Origin: Oleiagrimonas sp963817755
GTDB taxonomy: Bacteria > Pseudomonadota > Gammaproteobacteria > Xanthomonadales > Rhodanobacteraceae
Reading direction: 5' to 3'
Assembly: GCA_963817755.1 (NCBI GenBank)
Contig: CAWFPB010000001.1
Location: forward strand, 248,001 to 312,000
DNA length: 64,000 nt
The notes below the pieces were generated by a model. That model ran no database searches. It was given only the letters and a program-made list of their open reading frames with translations, and was not told the DNA's origin. The translations under genes and the position numbers were made by a program. The first letter of the stretch is position 1. Every line of letters begins with the position of its first letter. Shown here one piece after another: positions 20,778 to 29,703 of this stretch.

Positions 20778-21716
20778 TCAGGCGCCGGGCGCGCCCTTGG
20801 GCTTGACGCCCTCGACAATCTTGAACGCCGTGCCGACGACCTTGGACAAATCGCCCATGTCCGAGGGCACGATCATCACGTTCGATTCCTTGGCGATGCC
20901 GCCCCACTGGGCGATGAAGTCCTGCGCCACCTGCATCTTCATGGCGTCCTGGGCGCCTGCCTGCTGCAGCCCGGCGCCGACCGTGGCCAGCGCGCGGGCG
21001 GTGGCCTCGGCCACGGTGGTCACGGCCTGGGCGTCGCCCTCGGCCTGCAGGATCTTGGCCCGCTTGGCGCCCTCGGCGCGGTTGATCTGCTGCTGGCGCT
21101 CGCCCTCGGACACGTTCACGGCCTGCTGCTTCTCGCCCTCGGACTTGGCGATCAGCGCGCGCTTCTGGCGCTCGGCGGTGATCTGCAGCTCCATCGCGCG
21201 GATCACTTCGGCCGGCGGGTTGATATCGCGGATCTCGTAGCGCAGGACCTTCACGCCCCAGTTGGTGGCGGCGCGGTCCAGCTCGCTGACGATCGATTCG
21301 TTCAGCTCGGTGCGCGAGGACAGCACCTCGTCGAGCTGCTTCTTGCCCACGTCCGAACGCATGATGGTCTGCGCCAGCTGCTCGACCGAGGACATCGGGT
21401 CGGAAGTGCCGTAGGCAGCCGCCTTGGGATCGGTGATCTGCAGGTACAGCACGCCGTCGATGGAAATCTGCGTGTTGTCCTTGGTGATGCAGACCTGCTT
21501 CTGCACGTCCATCGGCGTCTCGCGCAGGTCGAACTTGTAGGCGACGTTGTCGACGATCGGGATCAGCAGGTTCAGGCCCGGCTGCAGGGTGCGGTGGTAG
21601 CGGCCCAGGCGTTCGACCACCCAGGCATGCTGCTGGGGCACGATCCGCAGGCCGCGGCTGATCAGGGTGAAGGCGATCACCACCAGGATGATGGCAATGA
21701 CGAGACTGACGGACAT
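20778..21716 (-). CDS. SPFH/band-7 protein, stomatin-like (QmcA type)
   Basis: 312 residues. N-terminal membrane anchor (VIAIILVVIAFTLISRGLRI), then the SPFH domain: VPQQHAWVVERLGRYHRTLQ, GLNLLIPIVDNVAYKFDLRE, LQITDPKAAAYG, and the coiled segment rich in E/A/Q (AEGDAQAVTTVAEATARALA). Stomatin-like proteins form oligomers in detergent-resistant membrane areas and scaffold proteases such as FtsH. It is paired with an NfeD gene 41 bp upstream on the same strand, the well-known stomatin operon partner arrangement. Confidence 0.93.
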   Translation of the reverse strand: MSVSLVIAIILVVIAFTLISRGLRIVPQQHAWVVERLGRYHRTLQPGLNLLIPIVDNVAYKFDLRETPMDVQKQVCITKDNTQISIDGVLYLQITDPKAAAYGTSDPMSSVEQLAQTIMRSDVGKKQLDEVLSSRTELNESIVSELDRAATNWGVKVLRYEIRDINPPAEVIRAMELQITAERQKRALIAKSEGEKQQAVNVSEGERQQQINRAEGAKRAKILQAEGDAQAVTTVAEATARALATVGAGLQQAGAQDAMKMQVAQDFIAQWGGIAKESNVMIVPSDMGDLSKVVGTAFKIVEGVKPKGAPGA

Positions 21717-21757
21717 GAAGCGCTCCTTGTCGTGGGAAATGGGTATCCGCGCCGCGA

Positions 21758-22201
21758 TCAGGCGGCGTCGGATGCGGCCAGTACCAGCACGTTGCCCTCG
21801 CGGGCGACGATGCGCAGGGTCTGGCCGGATTGCGGCGCGGCGGCGGAGGCATCCTGCATCCGTGCCTGCCAGGCGGTGCCCCGGTAGGACACCCGCAGGG
21901 ATTCGCCGTCGGCCTCGAGCACCTTCACGGTGCGGCCGACGTCGTCGTTGCTGACCTCGTCCGAGGCGCGGTTCTTCAGCCGCCCGCGCACCCAGTGCGC
22001 GATCGGCAACCCGAGCAGGATCACCACGCCGACCACGGCCAGGGTCCCGTTCAGTCCCACGCCCAGGAAGGCGACCGCGCCGCCGGCGAAGCAGGCCAGG
22101 GCCACGGCGATCAGGTAGATGGTGAGCGTGTGCATCTCGGACACGGCGATGATCGCGCCGATCACCAGCAGGATGGTGCCGAGGACGTCAGAAGCGTGCA
22201 T
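21758..22201 (-). CDS. NfeD-family membrane protein
   Basis: 147 residues, start at 22201 chosen because GGGAGGGG lies upstream and the membrane helices begin immediately. Three to four apolar helices (VLGTILLVIGAIIAVSE, IYLIAVALACFAGGAVAFLG, VVGVVILLGLPIAHW) precede a small soluble OB-fold-like domain (GRTVKVLEADGESLRVSYRG, QSGQTLRIVAREGNVLVLA). This short form lacks the N-terminal ClpP-like protease of long NfeD proteins. The partner SPFH protein follows in the operon. Confidence 0.9.
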   Translation of the reverse strand: MHASDVLGTILLVIGAIIAVSEMHTLTIYLIAVALACFAGGAVAFLGVGLNGTLAVVGVVILLGLPIAHWVRGRLKNRASDEVSNDDVGRTVKVLEADGESLRVSYRGTAWQARMQDASAAAPQSGQTLRIVAREGNVLVLAASDAA

Positions 22202-22389
22202 GCGGTGTTCCCCTCCCTGTGCCCGGCGCCGGTGCCGCCGCGCTTGGCGTTCCGATCCTTCCGGGCAAGCGCACATTCTACCCGAGCGGATGCGCGAGGT
22301 CCGGTTGCATCGGGTGGCCGGTAGCCGTCACGCGGCAGTCGCCGTGCATGGGGCGTTCCCTGCACGCCGCATGGATGGGGTGGTCGCGC

Positions 22390-23271
22390 TCAGGGCACCC
22401 GATGCCCGCTGCTGGCGGTCCAGATCGCGTACCAGTCCTCGGCCGAAAGCTGCACATCCAGCGCGGCCACGGCCTCGCGCAGACCCTCGATGCGCGAGGT
22501 GCCGGTGATCGGGTGCGGGCGCGAGGGATGGCGCAGCACCCAGGCATAGGCCAGCGTGGCCAGCGACACGCCGTGGCGGTCGGCGATCGGCTGCATGGCC
22601 TCGCGTACGCGCAGCGTCTGGTCGTCCTCGCCGGTGAACAGTCGGCCACCGCCCAGTGGCGACCAGATCATCGGTCGCAGGCGCAGGTGCTGGGCCTGCT
22701 CCAGGGTGCCGTCGGCCAGGGCCTGCATGTGGAGCGGAGAGAATTCGACCTGGTGGGTGACCAGCGGGTGGCGATCGTGCAGCAGGGCGAACTGCGCCGG
22801 TGCGTGGTTGGACACGCCCCAGTGCGCCACCTTGCCGGCTTCGGTCAGCGCGGCGAAGGTGCCGGCCAGGGCGTCGGCATCCATCAGCGTGTCGGGTCGA
22901 TGGATCAGCACCATGTGCAGCCGCTCCACGCCCAGCTTGCGCAGCGAGGCCTCGACCTGGTCGCGCACGTAGGCGCCGGAGGTGTCGTAGTGCTTGGTGT
23001 ACACCCCGTGTTCCGGCGATGCCGGGCGGATGCCGCACTTGGTGACGATGCGGATGCGCTCGCGCAGGGCCGGCGCCGCGGCCAGCGCCTCGCCGAACAG
23101 CGTCTCGACCGCGCCGCCGCCGTAGATGTCGGCGTGGTCGAAGCTGTCGATGCCCAGTTCCAGGGCCTGCTCGATCCAGCGCACGCGTGCCGGCACGTCC
23201 AGGTTCCATTCGGCCATGCGCCACAGGCCGGCGACGACGGGCGAGAGCAGGGCGGGGCGGTTCGTGGTCAT
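22390..23271 (-). CDS. Aldo/keto reductase (YdhF-like)
   Basis: 293 residues, TIM-barrel oxidoreductase using NADPH. Catalytic region: Asp and Tyr in DSFDHADIYGG, Lys in IVTKCGI and His in MVLIHRPD; the cofactor end shows ITGTSRIEGLREAVAAL. The shape MTTNRP...GLWRMAEWNLDVPARVRWIEQAL with the long helix matches the YdhF group of AKRs. Substrate unknown. Start 23271 is preferred over the longer frame to 23295. Single gene, no obvious operon partner. Confidence 0.9.
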   Translation of the reverse strand: MTTNRPALLSPVVAGLWRMAEWNLDVPARVRWIEQALELGIDSFDHADIYGGGAVETLFGEALAAAPALRERIRIVTKCGIRPASPEHGVYTKHYDTSGAYVRDQVEASLRKLGVERLHMVLIHRPDTLMDADALAGTFAALTEAGKVAHWGVSNHAPAQFALLHDRHPLVTHQVEFSPLHMQALADGTLEQAQHLRLRPMIWSPLGGGRLFTGEDDQTLRVREAMQPIADRHGVSLATLAYAWVLRHPSRPHPITGTSRIEGLREAVAALDVQLSAEDWYAIWTASSGHRVP

Positions 23272-23354
23272 GGATGGGCTCCGACGCAAACGCACAGTGT
23301 CGCCATCGTGGTTCGAATCCTCAAGCGCCCGCGCGATCGCTCATGCGCCCGAAT

Positions 23355-23714
23355 TCAACGCGAGGCCCACAGCAGCCCGAGCGCAAGCAGGGCGGGCAAT
23401 GCCTGCACGAGCAGGATGCGGCGGTTGGCGGTGAGGCCGCCGAACACGCCGGCGACCACCACGCAGGCCAGGAAGAAGACCTGGATCGCCCGGCCCTGCG
23501 CGGCGGCGAGCAGGCCCCAGGCCAGGCCGGCGGCGAGGAAGCCGTTGTACAGGCCCTGGTTGGCGGCCAGCACCCGGGTCGCTTCGGCCTGCTCGCGGCG
23601 CATGCCGAAGATGCGGCGCCCGACGGGCGTGGTCCACAGGAACATTTCCAGCACCAGGAAGATCGCGTGTTGGACGGCAATCAGGGCGACCAGGATATTC
23701 GCGATCATCGACAT
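23355..23714 (-). CDS. DUF1304-family membrane protein
   Basis: 119 residues with four apolar helices (ANILVALIAVQHAIFLVLEM, YNGFLAAGLAWGLLAAA, QVFFLACVVVAGVFGGLTA, LLVQALPALLALGLLWA). The pattern WTTPVGRRIFGM and LAANQGLYNGFLAAGL is the DUF1304 signature. GGAG lies 8 bp before the start at 23714. Function unknown. It starts 23 bp downstream of the SLT lipoprotein gene and is likely cotranscribed. Confidence 0.87.
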   Translation of the reverse strand: MSMIANILVALIAVQHAIFLVLEMFLWTTPVGRRIFGMRREQAEATRVLAANQGLYNGFLAAGLAWGLLAAAQGRAIQVFFLACVVVAGVFGGLTANRRILLVQALPALLALGLLWASR

Positions 23715-23736
23715 GCCGGGTGCTCCGTCGCGTGCC

Positions 23737-24378
23737 TCAGTGGCACATGAACTGGTACCAGTGGCGGCAGCGGAATTGCTTCTCGCAGCGCTTGAGCTGG
23801 GCACCGTACTGGCGCGCGCGCCAGTCCACGCCGGCAGCCACCTTCAGCAGGTGGCGATTGTGGCGCCAGCGGCCGCTGCGGTAGCCGCCGATGCCTTCGT
23901 GATAGGCGATGTACAGGTGCTTGGGATCCCAGCGCGAGATGCCCAGTTCACGGTGGATCTTGTCGGTGTACCAGCCGATGAAATCCAGCGCGTCGTCCAT
24001 GTCCGAGCGGCTCTTGAACCAGTGGCCGTTCTCTTTCTCGTATTCCTTCCACACCGGATCCTGCGCCTGGGCGTAGCCGTAGGCGCTGGACTTGCGCGGC
24101 AACGGGATGAACAGGAACCAATGACGCTTGGGGCGCGCGTTATCGCGGAAACTGGACTCGCGATTGACGAAGGCCATCAGCACGTTGATCGGCGTGCGCC
24201 AGCGTTTCTGCGCGTGGTGCGCGGCGTCGTACCAGTCCGGGTGCTGGGCGAAGACCTGGCAGATGTCGTCGGTGTGGCGCGGCGGGGCCGTCGCGCAACC
24301 GACGAGAAGGAGCAGGCCGAGAACAAGTACCAGGGTGCGCCAGAAGCGCCGTGTCGATGCCATCCGGGATTGCTTCAT
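23737..24378 (-). CDS. Transglycosylase SLT-domain lipoprotein
   Basis: 213 residues. Signal peptide with lipobox LVGC (lipidated Cys28). The SLT-like catalytic glutamate is probably E74 in FVNRESSFRDN, followed by the glycine/aromatic core SAYGYAQAQDPVWKEYEKENG, DALDFIGWYTDKIHRELG and LYIAYHEGIGGY. Such enzymes cut peptidoglycan glycan strands from the outer-membrane inner face. The C-terminus carries a small cysteine pair region (KRCEKQFRCRHWYQFMCH). Confidence 0.85.
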   Translation of the reverse strand: MKQSRMASTRRFWRTLVLVLGLLLLVGCATAPPRHTDDICQVFAQHPDWYDAAHHAQKRWRTPINVLMAFVNRESSFRDNARPKRHWFLFIPLPRKSSAYGYAQAQDPVWKEYEKENGHWFKSRSDMDDALDFIGWYTDKIHRELGISRWDPKHLYIAYHEGIGGYRSGRWRHNRHLLKVAAGVDWRARQYGAQLKRCEKQFRCRHWYQFMCH

Positions 24379-24438
24379 GCGCGTACTCTAGCAGCCGGCA
24401 CGCTGGCTCCAGCTTCCTGCTTGGGGAACAATGACCGC

Positions 24439-25035
24439 ATGGACGACATCTTCGAACCGGAAATCGAGACGGAGCGTCTGCTGCTGGACCGTCTGCGCGC
24501 GGAGGATGCCGCGGCACTGTTCGCCTGCCGCGGCGATCCGGACGTGGCGCGCTACCAGGGCTGGCAGCCGGCCGACGAGCGCGAGGCGGCGGACTTCATC
24601 GCCGAGCAGGGCAAGCGCCCGTTCGGCACCCCGGACGGATGGAACCAGCTGGCGATCCGATTGCGCGCGAGCGACGAGCTGATCGGCGACTTCGGCATCC
24701 ACTTCCCGCCCACCACCGACGATCCCATCGAGTTCGGCATCTCGATCATGCCCGCCCATCAGGGCCGGGGGTACGCAAGCGAGGTCATGCGGGCGGCCAT
24801 CGACCGGGCCTTTCGCACCTGGGGCTACCGCCGAGTGGTCGCCTCGGTCGATCCGCGCAACACGGCCAGCATGGCGCTTTGCCGGGCCCTTGGCATGCGT
24901 CAGGAGGCGCATCACGTGGAAAGCTATCGGTTCCGTGGCGCATGGGTCGACGATGCGGTCTTCGCACTGTTGGTGCGGGAATGGCCGGTCGATCCGGTGC
25001 GCTCGAAAGTGGCCGGATCGCCCGGTACGAGCTAG
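24439..25035 (+). CDS. GNAT-family N-acetyltransferase (RimJ/RimL-like)
   Basis: 198 residues. N-terminal ETERLLLDRLRAEDAAALF is the RimJ/RimL opening; the acetyl-CoA pyrophosphate loop is HQGRGYASEVMRAA and the C-terminal core FRTWGYRRVVASVDPRNTASMALCRALGM. Substrate unknown (protein N-terminus, antibiotic or small amine). Divergent from the SLT lipoprotein gene over about 60 bp. About 80 bp before the nitrilase gene on the same strand. Confidence 0.9.
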   Translation: MDDIFEPEIETERLLLDRLRAEDAAALFACRGDPDVARYQGWQPADEREAADFIAEQGKRPFGTPDGWNQLAIRLRASDELIGDFGIHFPPTTDDPIEFGISIMPAHQGRGYASEVMRAAIDRAFRTWGYRRVVASVDPRNTASMALCRALGMRQEAHHVESYRFRGAWVDDAVFALLVREWPVDPVRSKVAGSPGTS

Positions 25036-25112
25036 GCTGGCGCCAACGCTAGCGGGCGGCTTGCCTGCCGATGGCTGCCGGGCCGCCCCGTGCTTCGTTG
25101 GAGGCGGGCCCC

Positions 25113-26048
25113 ATGTCGCATGTCGCCGTTGCCCAGCTGCCGCCGGTCTGGCTCGACCGCGCAGCCACCTTGCAGGCTTGCGCCGAGGCAGTCGCGACTG
25201 CCGCCACGTCCGGCGCGAAGCTGGTGGTCTTTCCCGAAACACATATACCCGGCTATCCAGCCTGGATCTGGCGGCTGCGCCCGGGCGGCGATGCGCGCCT
25301 GGCCGAAGCGCTTCACGCGCGCCTGCTCGACCAGGCCGTCGACCTCGAGGCCGATGGCCTTGCGTCCCTGCGCGAGGCCGCGCGCAAGCATGAGGTCACG
25401 ATCGTCGTCGGCGTGCACGAGCGCGAAGGCACGGGTAGTCGTTCGACCTTGTACAACACCGCGGTGGTGATCGGTGAAGACGGCGGTGTGCTTCTGCGCC
25501 ACCGCAAGCTGATGCCGACCCATCCCGAGCGCATGGTCTGGGGCTTCGGCGACGGGTCGGGGCTGAAGGTGGTGGATACGGCGGTGGGACGCCTGGGTGT
25601 GCTGATCTGCTGGGAGAACTACATGCCGCTGGCACGCTATGCGCTGTATGCACAAGGCGTGGAAATCTACGTGGCACCCACCTACGACAGCGGCCCGGGA
25701 TGGATCGGCACCCTGCAGCACATCGCCCGGGAAGGGCGCTGCTGGGTCATCGGTGCCGGCGTGGCGCTGCAGCACAGTGACCTGCCGGACGAACCTTCGG
25801 CCCTGGGGTCGTTGTATCCGCAGGACGAGTCCTGGATCAATCCGGGCGATTCGGTGGTGATCGCACCCGGCGGATCACTACAGGCCGGTCCGATGCACGA
25901 GGAGACCGGGCTGCTGCAGGCCGACATCGATGCAGCGCAGGTCGCTGTCGCGCGGCGCACGCTTGACGTGGCCGGCCACTACGCGCGTCCGGACGTGTTT
26001 ACCCTGCAGGTGGACACACGGGAACAACGGCCGGTCCATTTCGACTGA
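25113..26048 (+). CDS. Nitrilase-superfamily carbon-nitrogen hydrolase
   Basis: 311 residues from ATG 25113; an in-frame ATG 25071 is less well supported. Catalytic triad intact: E42 (FPETHIPGYP), K132 (HRKLMPTHPER) and C166 (ICWENYMP). GYPAWIWR and CWENYMPL are features of branch 1 true nitrilases, as in aliphatic or arylaceto-nitrilases, rather than of amidases or NAD synthetases. It would hydrolyse a nitrile to acid and ammonia in the cytosol. No neighbouring nitrile hydratase or transporter hints at the substrate. Confidence 0.9.
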   Translation: MSHVAVAQLPPVWLDRAATLQACAEAVATAATSGAKLVVFPETHIPGYPAWIWRLRPGGDARLAEALHARLLDQAVDLEADGLASLREAARKHEVTIVVGVHEREGTGSRSTLYNTAVVIGEDGGVLLRHRKLMPTHPERMVWGFGDGSGLKVVDTAVGRLGVLICWENYMPLARYALYAQGVEIYVAPTYDSGPGWIGTLQHIAREGRCWVIGAGVALQHSDLPDEPSALGSLYPQDESWINPGDSVVIAPGGSLQAGPMHEETGLLQADIDAAQVAVARRTLDVAGHYARPDVFTLQVDTREQRPVHFD

Positions 26049-26197
26049 CCGGATGCAGCTGTTCCGGCAACCACCGTGGGTCGGGGTTCCGGGGGAGGGG
26101 CGAGCCCCGGGCGATGCGCACCGGGGACTCGAGAGAGCGCGGCGGTACGGATGACCGCCGCGCCACGGACGTACCACAGCATGCGGCACGCTGCGGA

Positions 26198-27673
26198 CTA
26201 CTTGTCCTCGCGCTTGGGCAGCGGCGCACCGGTGTACTGGTTGAAGCGCATGGCATTCGCGGGATTGACCAGCATCAGCTTCATGTGCTTGCACTGCGGC
26301 TGGGTGGCCTTGCACCACAGCGGCAGTGACTTGAACGAGAACACCTCGTCGTAGTCGGTGGCGAACGAGCCCTGGTCCATGGGCACGTAGCCAGGTCGGT
26401 CCTGGAACCACTTCATCCACCCCGACGAGCCTGGCGCCGGCGAGCAGATGTAGCTGCCGTTCGAGTCGACCTTGCCGGCCTTGTTGCACAGCTGGAAGTA
26501 CGGGGGCGTGTCGGTGGGAATCGAGGGCAGCAGGAACGACACCATGCGGCCCTTGGCAATGTTCCACTGGGCGGTGCTGTGGCAGCTCATGCAACCCGAA
26601 TTCGGTGCGTTCTCGATGGCCTTGCCGTTGACGGCAATGTTGTTGCGGCCGCCGTCATTCGGTCCCGACAGGCGTCCACCCCAGCCCAGCGTCTGGGTCG
26701 CGTACTTCGGTGCCTCCGGATTGATCCAGTTTTCGGTCAGCGGCATGCCGGCCCGGGTGGCCTCGGGGTCGTTGCCCCATTGCACGCCCAGCGGGACCAT
26801 CTTGTCCCACACGGTCTTGCCCGGTGCGTTGCGGTCGTAGACCAGGGTCATGAACACCCAACCGGTCTTCGGCGAGGACTGCGAGTCCTTGACGATGATG
26901 TCGAACTGGGCGACGTAGCCCGGCCAGACCCGTGGCGTGGTGCTCTTGCCGACCGGCAGGTACATGTTCCACACCTGTGCGCCCTTCATGGCATCCCACC
27001 AGCCCAGTTTCTGCGAGGGATCGGTGGAGGCGAACACGGCCGCCTTGACGATGATCGCGCCCTGCTGGAACTGGGCGTTCCCGGTCTTCAGGTGCGGATG
27101 CATCGAAGAAGCACCCCAGAAGTTGTACAGGCTGTAGGCGGCGCGCTGGTCGTAGTAGGTCAGTACGTGGGTGCCGAACGTGGCGCGCAGGCCGGTGCCC
27201 GGGAAGATCGCCGGACCGAACTGGCCGGCCGCGTAGGTGCCGCGGATGGATTCGCGGATGCTGCCCAGCCACGGCTCGTTGTACCAGCCGGCCTTGGCGG
27301 CATTCCACTGGTCGTAATGCTCGATCAGCTGGCTCGCGTTCTTTGCCACCGCCTGCTTCAGCGCTTGGGCGTAGGCGGCGGCATTGGCCACCGTGATCTT
27401 CTGGTTATGGATGGCTTCCTGCCACGGCGCGTGCTGAAGCGGCGGCATCGGCCTGGTCGGCCAGTTGTGGCTGAGCTGGAACAGCGGTCCGTTGTATTCG
27501 CTCCTGGAAGGAACCTGCCCATCGTTGTTCTGATAGGGCGTGGCCTGTTCCAGTGCTTTCATCGAACGTGGCTTGGCACGGTTGAAGGCGCTCTGCGCGA
27601 ACGCGGCCTGTGCCGCCATCGCCGTGGCCACCAGCAGCAGGCCGGTGCATAGATATCGCGGATGCTTCCTCAT
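26198..27673 (-). CDS. Secreted monoheme c-type protein, family not recognised
   Basis: 491 residues. Start 27673 is set by GGGAG 9 bp upstream and by a signal peptide (MRKHPRYLCTGLLLVATAMA to AFAQ); the longer frame to 28009 is not supported. The long N-terminal domain (NRAKPRSMKALEQATPYQNN, GPLFQLSHNWPTRPMPPLQ, TTPRVWPGYVAQFDIIVKDS) resembles nothing I can name. One covalent heme site CMSCH lies at residues 361-365 in NSGCMSCHSTAQWN. Further cysteines in LCNKAG, SYICSP, LWCKA and PQCKH could form disulfides. Periplasmic electron transfer or an oxidoreductase role is inferred. It is convergent with the nitrilase gene. Confidence 0.8.
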   Translation of the reverse strand: MRKHPRYLCTGLLLVATAMAAQAAFAQSAFNRAKPRSMKALEQATPYQNNDGQVPSRSEYNGPLFQLSHNWPTRPMPPLQHAPWQEAIHNQKITVANAAAYAQALKQAVAKNASQLIEHYDQWNAAKAGWYNEPWLGSIRESIRGTYAAGQFGPAIFPGTGLRATFGTHVLTYYDQRAAYSLYNFWGASSMHPHLKTGNAQFQQGAIIVKAAVFASTDPSQKLGWWDAMKGAQVWNMYLPVGKSTTPRVWPGYVAQFDIIVKDSQSSPKTGWVFMTLVYDRNAPGKTVWDKMVPLGVQWGNDPEATRAGMPLTENWINPEAPKYATQTLGWGGRLSGPNDGGRNNIAVNGKAIENAPNSGCMSCHSTAQWNIAKGRMVSFLLPSIPTDTPPYFQLCNKAGKVDSNGSYICSPAPGSSGWMKWFQDRPGYVPMDQGSFATDYDEVFSFKSLPLWCKATQPQCKHMKLMLVNPANAMRFNQYTGAPLPKREDK

Positions 27674-28103
27674 CGTCTTCGACTCCCTGGAAATCCCTGA
27701 GTGGATGCGCGGGCCGGATTGAAGCGTGGTGCAGTTGCGATCCGGGTCCGTGGCACGCCGGGGAGAAGAAACGCGGCTGCCCCAGCGGGACAGCCGCGCC
27801 CGATCGCGAAACAATGTCCGCGACCATGCCGGATGGAATGTGGGCTTCCCGCGAAGGAAGCCATGCGTCCCCGAGTCAGTCAGGACATCCCTATCCAGCC
27901 CCTCACCCCATGCGCAGCCGATGCTACGGGGATCGGCTGCGCGGACATGGGGATTTTCGGCACAAATGCCGCACGAACCGCAACTTGCGCCGGATATGTG
28001 CATTGCCACGGCGCATGCACGCCGATGTCTTGATGCGCGTCAACAGGCATGCGGGACATCGGGCGCACAGTGGTCGCCACATCAAGCCAGCGAGGTGGAT
28101 GTC
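27674..28103. promoter_or_regulatory. 430-bp divergent intergenic region
   Basis: This separates the divergent heme protein (27673) and AhpD-like gene (28104). The only recognised signal is the FNR-type palindrome at 28030-28043. No supported gene, tRNA or hairpin terminator was found; the open frames here look like overlap artefacts. Confidence 0.5.
28030..28043 (+). promoter_or_regulatory. FNR/DNR-type box upstream of the AhpD-like gene
   Basis: TTGAT-GCGC-GTCAA matches the FNR/ANR/DNR family consensus TTGAT-N4-ATCAA at 9 of 10 half-site positions. Its centre at 28036.5 predicts, for a class II promoter (-41.5), a start near 28078 with a weak -10 (CACAGT at 28066-28071), leaving a 26-nt leader to ATG 28104. 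Confidence 0.65.
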
Positions 28104-28448
28104 ATGAGCGCGACGGGCAAGCTGAAGAAGATCGACCGGTTCCTCGACAAACTGGGGAAGGACTATCCCAGTGAGACCCAGGCCTTCATGAATTTCATGC
28201 AGAAGGCCGAAGGCGGTGAAGCTCTGGACATGAAGACCAAGGAGTTGATCAACATCGGCATCTCCATTTCCGCCCAGTGCGAATGGTGCATCGCCTTCCA
28301 CGCCCGGAACGCGCTGGATGCGGGCGCCACGCGCGACGAGATCATGAGCGCGGGCTTCATGGCGGTGCTGATGCACGGCGGGCCGGCCCTGATGTACATG
28401 ATGCATCTGTGCGAGGCGCTGGATGACTTTTCCGAAGGAAAAGACTGA
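28104..28448 (+). CDS. Carboxymuconolactone decarboxylase/AhpD-like protein
   Basis: 114 residues. The CMD-family redox motif is CEWCIAFH (C59, C62, H66), preceded by DMKTKELINIGISISAQ and followed by LDAGATRDEIMSAGFMAVLMHGGPAL. AhpD-like proteins use the CXXC pair as a thiol reductant of peroxiredoxins or as an alkylhydroperoxidase; the 114-residue length fits the small single-domain type. ATG 28104 follows GAGGTGGAT. Likely under the FNR-type box at 28030. A small membrane protein gene follows after 105 bp and may be cotranscribed. Confidence 0.88.
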   Translation: MSATGKLKKIDRFLDKLGKDYPSETQAFMNFMQKAEGGEALDMKTKELINIGISISAQCEWCIAFHARNALDAGATRDEIMSAGFMAVLMHGGPALMYMMHLCEALDDFSEGKD

Positions 28449-28553
28449 TATTCCAATGGGCAAGGCCATCCCATGGCTTCATGCACTGGCCTTGCGACGC
28501 GCCATGGCGCAGGATGGGCGCGTCTTCACCAAGGGCCATGCCCGGAGTCCGCC

Positions 28554-28754
28554 ATGCTGACCTTCATTGCCTGGTTGCTGCTGCTGGTGTTCTGCTGGCC
28601 GCTGGCACTGTTCGCGCTGGTGCTGTACCCGATCCTGTGGCTGTTGCTGTTGCCATTGCGGCTGCTTGGCATTGCCGTGGAGGGCGTGTTCGCCTTCCTC
28701 AAGGGCATCGTGATGCTGCCTGCGCGAATCCTCGGCGTTCGGTCATCGGGTTAG
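28554..28754 (+). CDS. Small hydrophobic membrane protein
   Basis: 66 residues, GGAG 8 bp before ATG 28554 (a longer frame from 28473 has no such site). Two apolar helices: TFIAWLLLLVFCWPLALFAL with a tail VLYPILWLLLLPLRLLGI, then GVFAFLKGIVMLPARILG. Inner-membrane protein of unknown function. Bounded by a terminator at 28777, so it ends the transcript begun by the AhpD-like gene. Confidence 0.75.
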   Translation: MLTFIAWLLLLVFCWPLALFALVLYPILWLLLLPLRLLGIAVEGVFAFLKGIVMLPARILGVRSSG

Positions 28755-28776
28755 CGAATCGACCGGACGGGAGTCG

Positions 28777-28803
28777 AAAAGGGCCGCGTCGCGCGGCCCT
28801 TTT
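28777..28803. terminator. Bidirectional rho-independent terminator
   Basis: AAAA-GGGCCGCG, a short loop, CGCGGCCC-TTTT: an 8-bp GC stem flanked by A and T runs. It serves the small membrane gene on the plus strand and the convergent gene at 28832 on the minus strand. Confidence 0.88.
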
Positions 28804-28831
28804 GCATGCATCGTGCTGGGTTGCAGAGCAC

Positions 28832-29323
28832 TCATTCCGCCTTGGCGTCAGCACCATGCTGGGAAAGCTGGGCGCCAAACCAGCGGTGGACGGCGGTCAG
28901 CGATGCCAGGTCCCGGGTGTGGAAGGTGATCTGCGCTCCGTCAGGGAGCTGCGCATAGGTCACCCGAATGCGTGCGGCGTTGGCATGGAGTGCACGCAAC
29001 CCCGGCATGTCCGCGCCGTGCAGTCGGGCAGGGTCGGAGTAGTCGCCATGCTGGAACTTCCCCGCCTCGAGCCTGAGATGCTGGCGGACCAGCCGGATCT
29101 GGGTGGTGTCCCGGGGATCCCTTGCGATCACCTTCTCGATGCCGCCGGTTTCCGTCATCCGGAAGATGTGCAGCGTCCTGGACATGTCAAACGGCATGAC
29201 CAGGTGTGATCTTCGGTGGATTCGCTGTTGCGTGGTTTGCGCGGCCGATACCGAAGTCGCCATGAGCAGGAGGCATCCCGCCAGGAGAGCGATGCCGTGG
29301 CGTATGACATTGCCGAATTTCAT
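28832..29323 (-). CDS. Hypothetical periplasmic protein
   Basis: 163 residues. AAGGAA lies 7 bp ahead of the start at 29323, which opens a signal peptide ending SVSA; the longer frame to 29377 is not supported. The mature part is a single compact domain without cysteines: RIHRRSHLVMPFDMSRTLHI, HANAARIRVTYAQLPDGAQI and HTRDLASLTAVHRWFGAQLS. Similar proteins are sometimes labelled aspartate carbamoyltransferase in databases, but this has a signal peptide and is half the size, so that name should not be used. Function unknown. Confidence 0.75.
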   Translation of the reverse strand: MKFGNVIRHGIALLAGCLLLMATSVSAAQTTQQRIHRRSHLVMPFDMSRTLHIFRMTETGGIEKVIARDPRDTTQIRLVRQHLRLEAGKFQHGDYSDPARLHGADMPGLRALHANAARIRVTYAQLPDGAQITFHTRDLASLTAVHRWFGAQLSQHGADAKAE

Positions 29324-29703
29324 CGATATTCCTTCAGTTTGCGATGGGTGCAGGGAAATTGCGCGGATGTCACCCATGATCGCATTCCCGCAGCCGAAAG
29401 AGATGGCGGCGAATTCGCGCAGCAGCCACGTGCCTGGAGCGGACCGGGTACCTGCGACCCGCCACAGGGCATCACTACGCGGGGAAACCTAGCCTTGAGT
29501 CGCTCCAGGAGGACATCGTCAAGGTCATTCGCCGTGCAAACCGGAGCGCCGAATCAATGCCGGGAACGGATCGCCTTCCGGTGTCGGCGGCGCCAGCATT
29601 CGATGAGGATGCATTCGGCTCCAGCCTGGCGCTGGTCACCACCGGCATGCCCGCCGGAAAGCAGGCCAGCAGCGAATTCGCGCATCAAGCACGCTGTCGG
29701 TGC
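29324..29703. other. 380-bp intergenic stretch with no recognised feature
   Basis: Between the divergently placed hypothetical gene (start 29323) and the SDR stop (29704). No supported gene, RNA or hairpin; open frames here lack ribosome sites and protein-like composition. Confidence 0.5.

Noticed and set aside
28832..29323. Aspartate carbamoyltransferase name for the small periplasmic gene
   Set aside because: The protein has a signal peptide, is about half the size of the enzyme and lacks its substrate-binding motifs.
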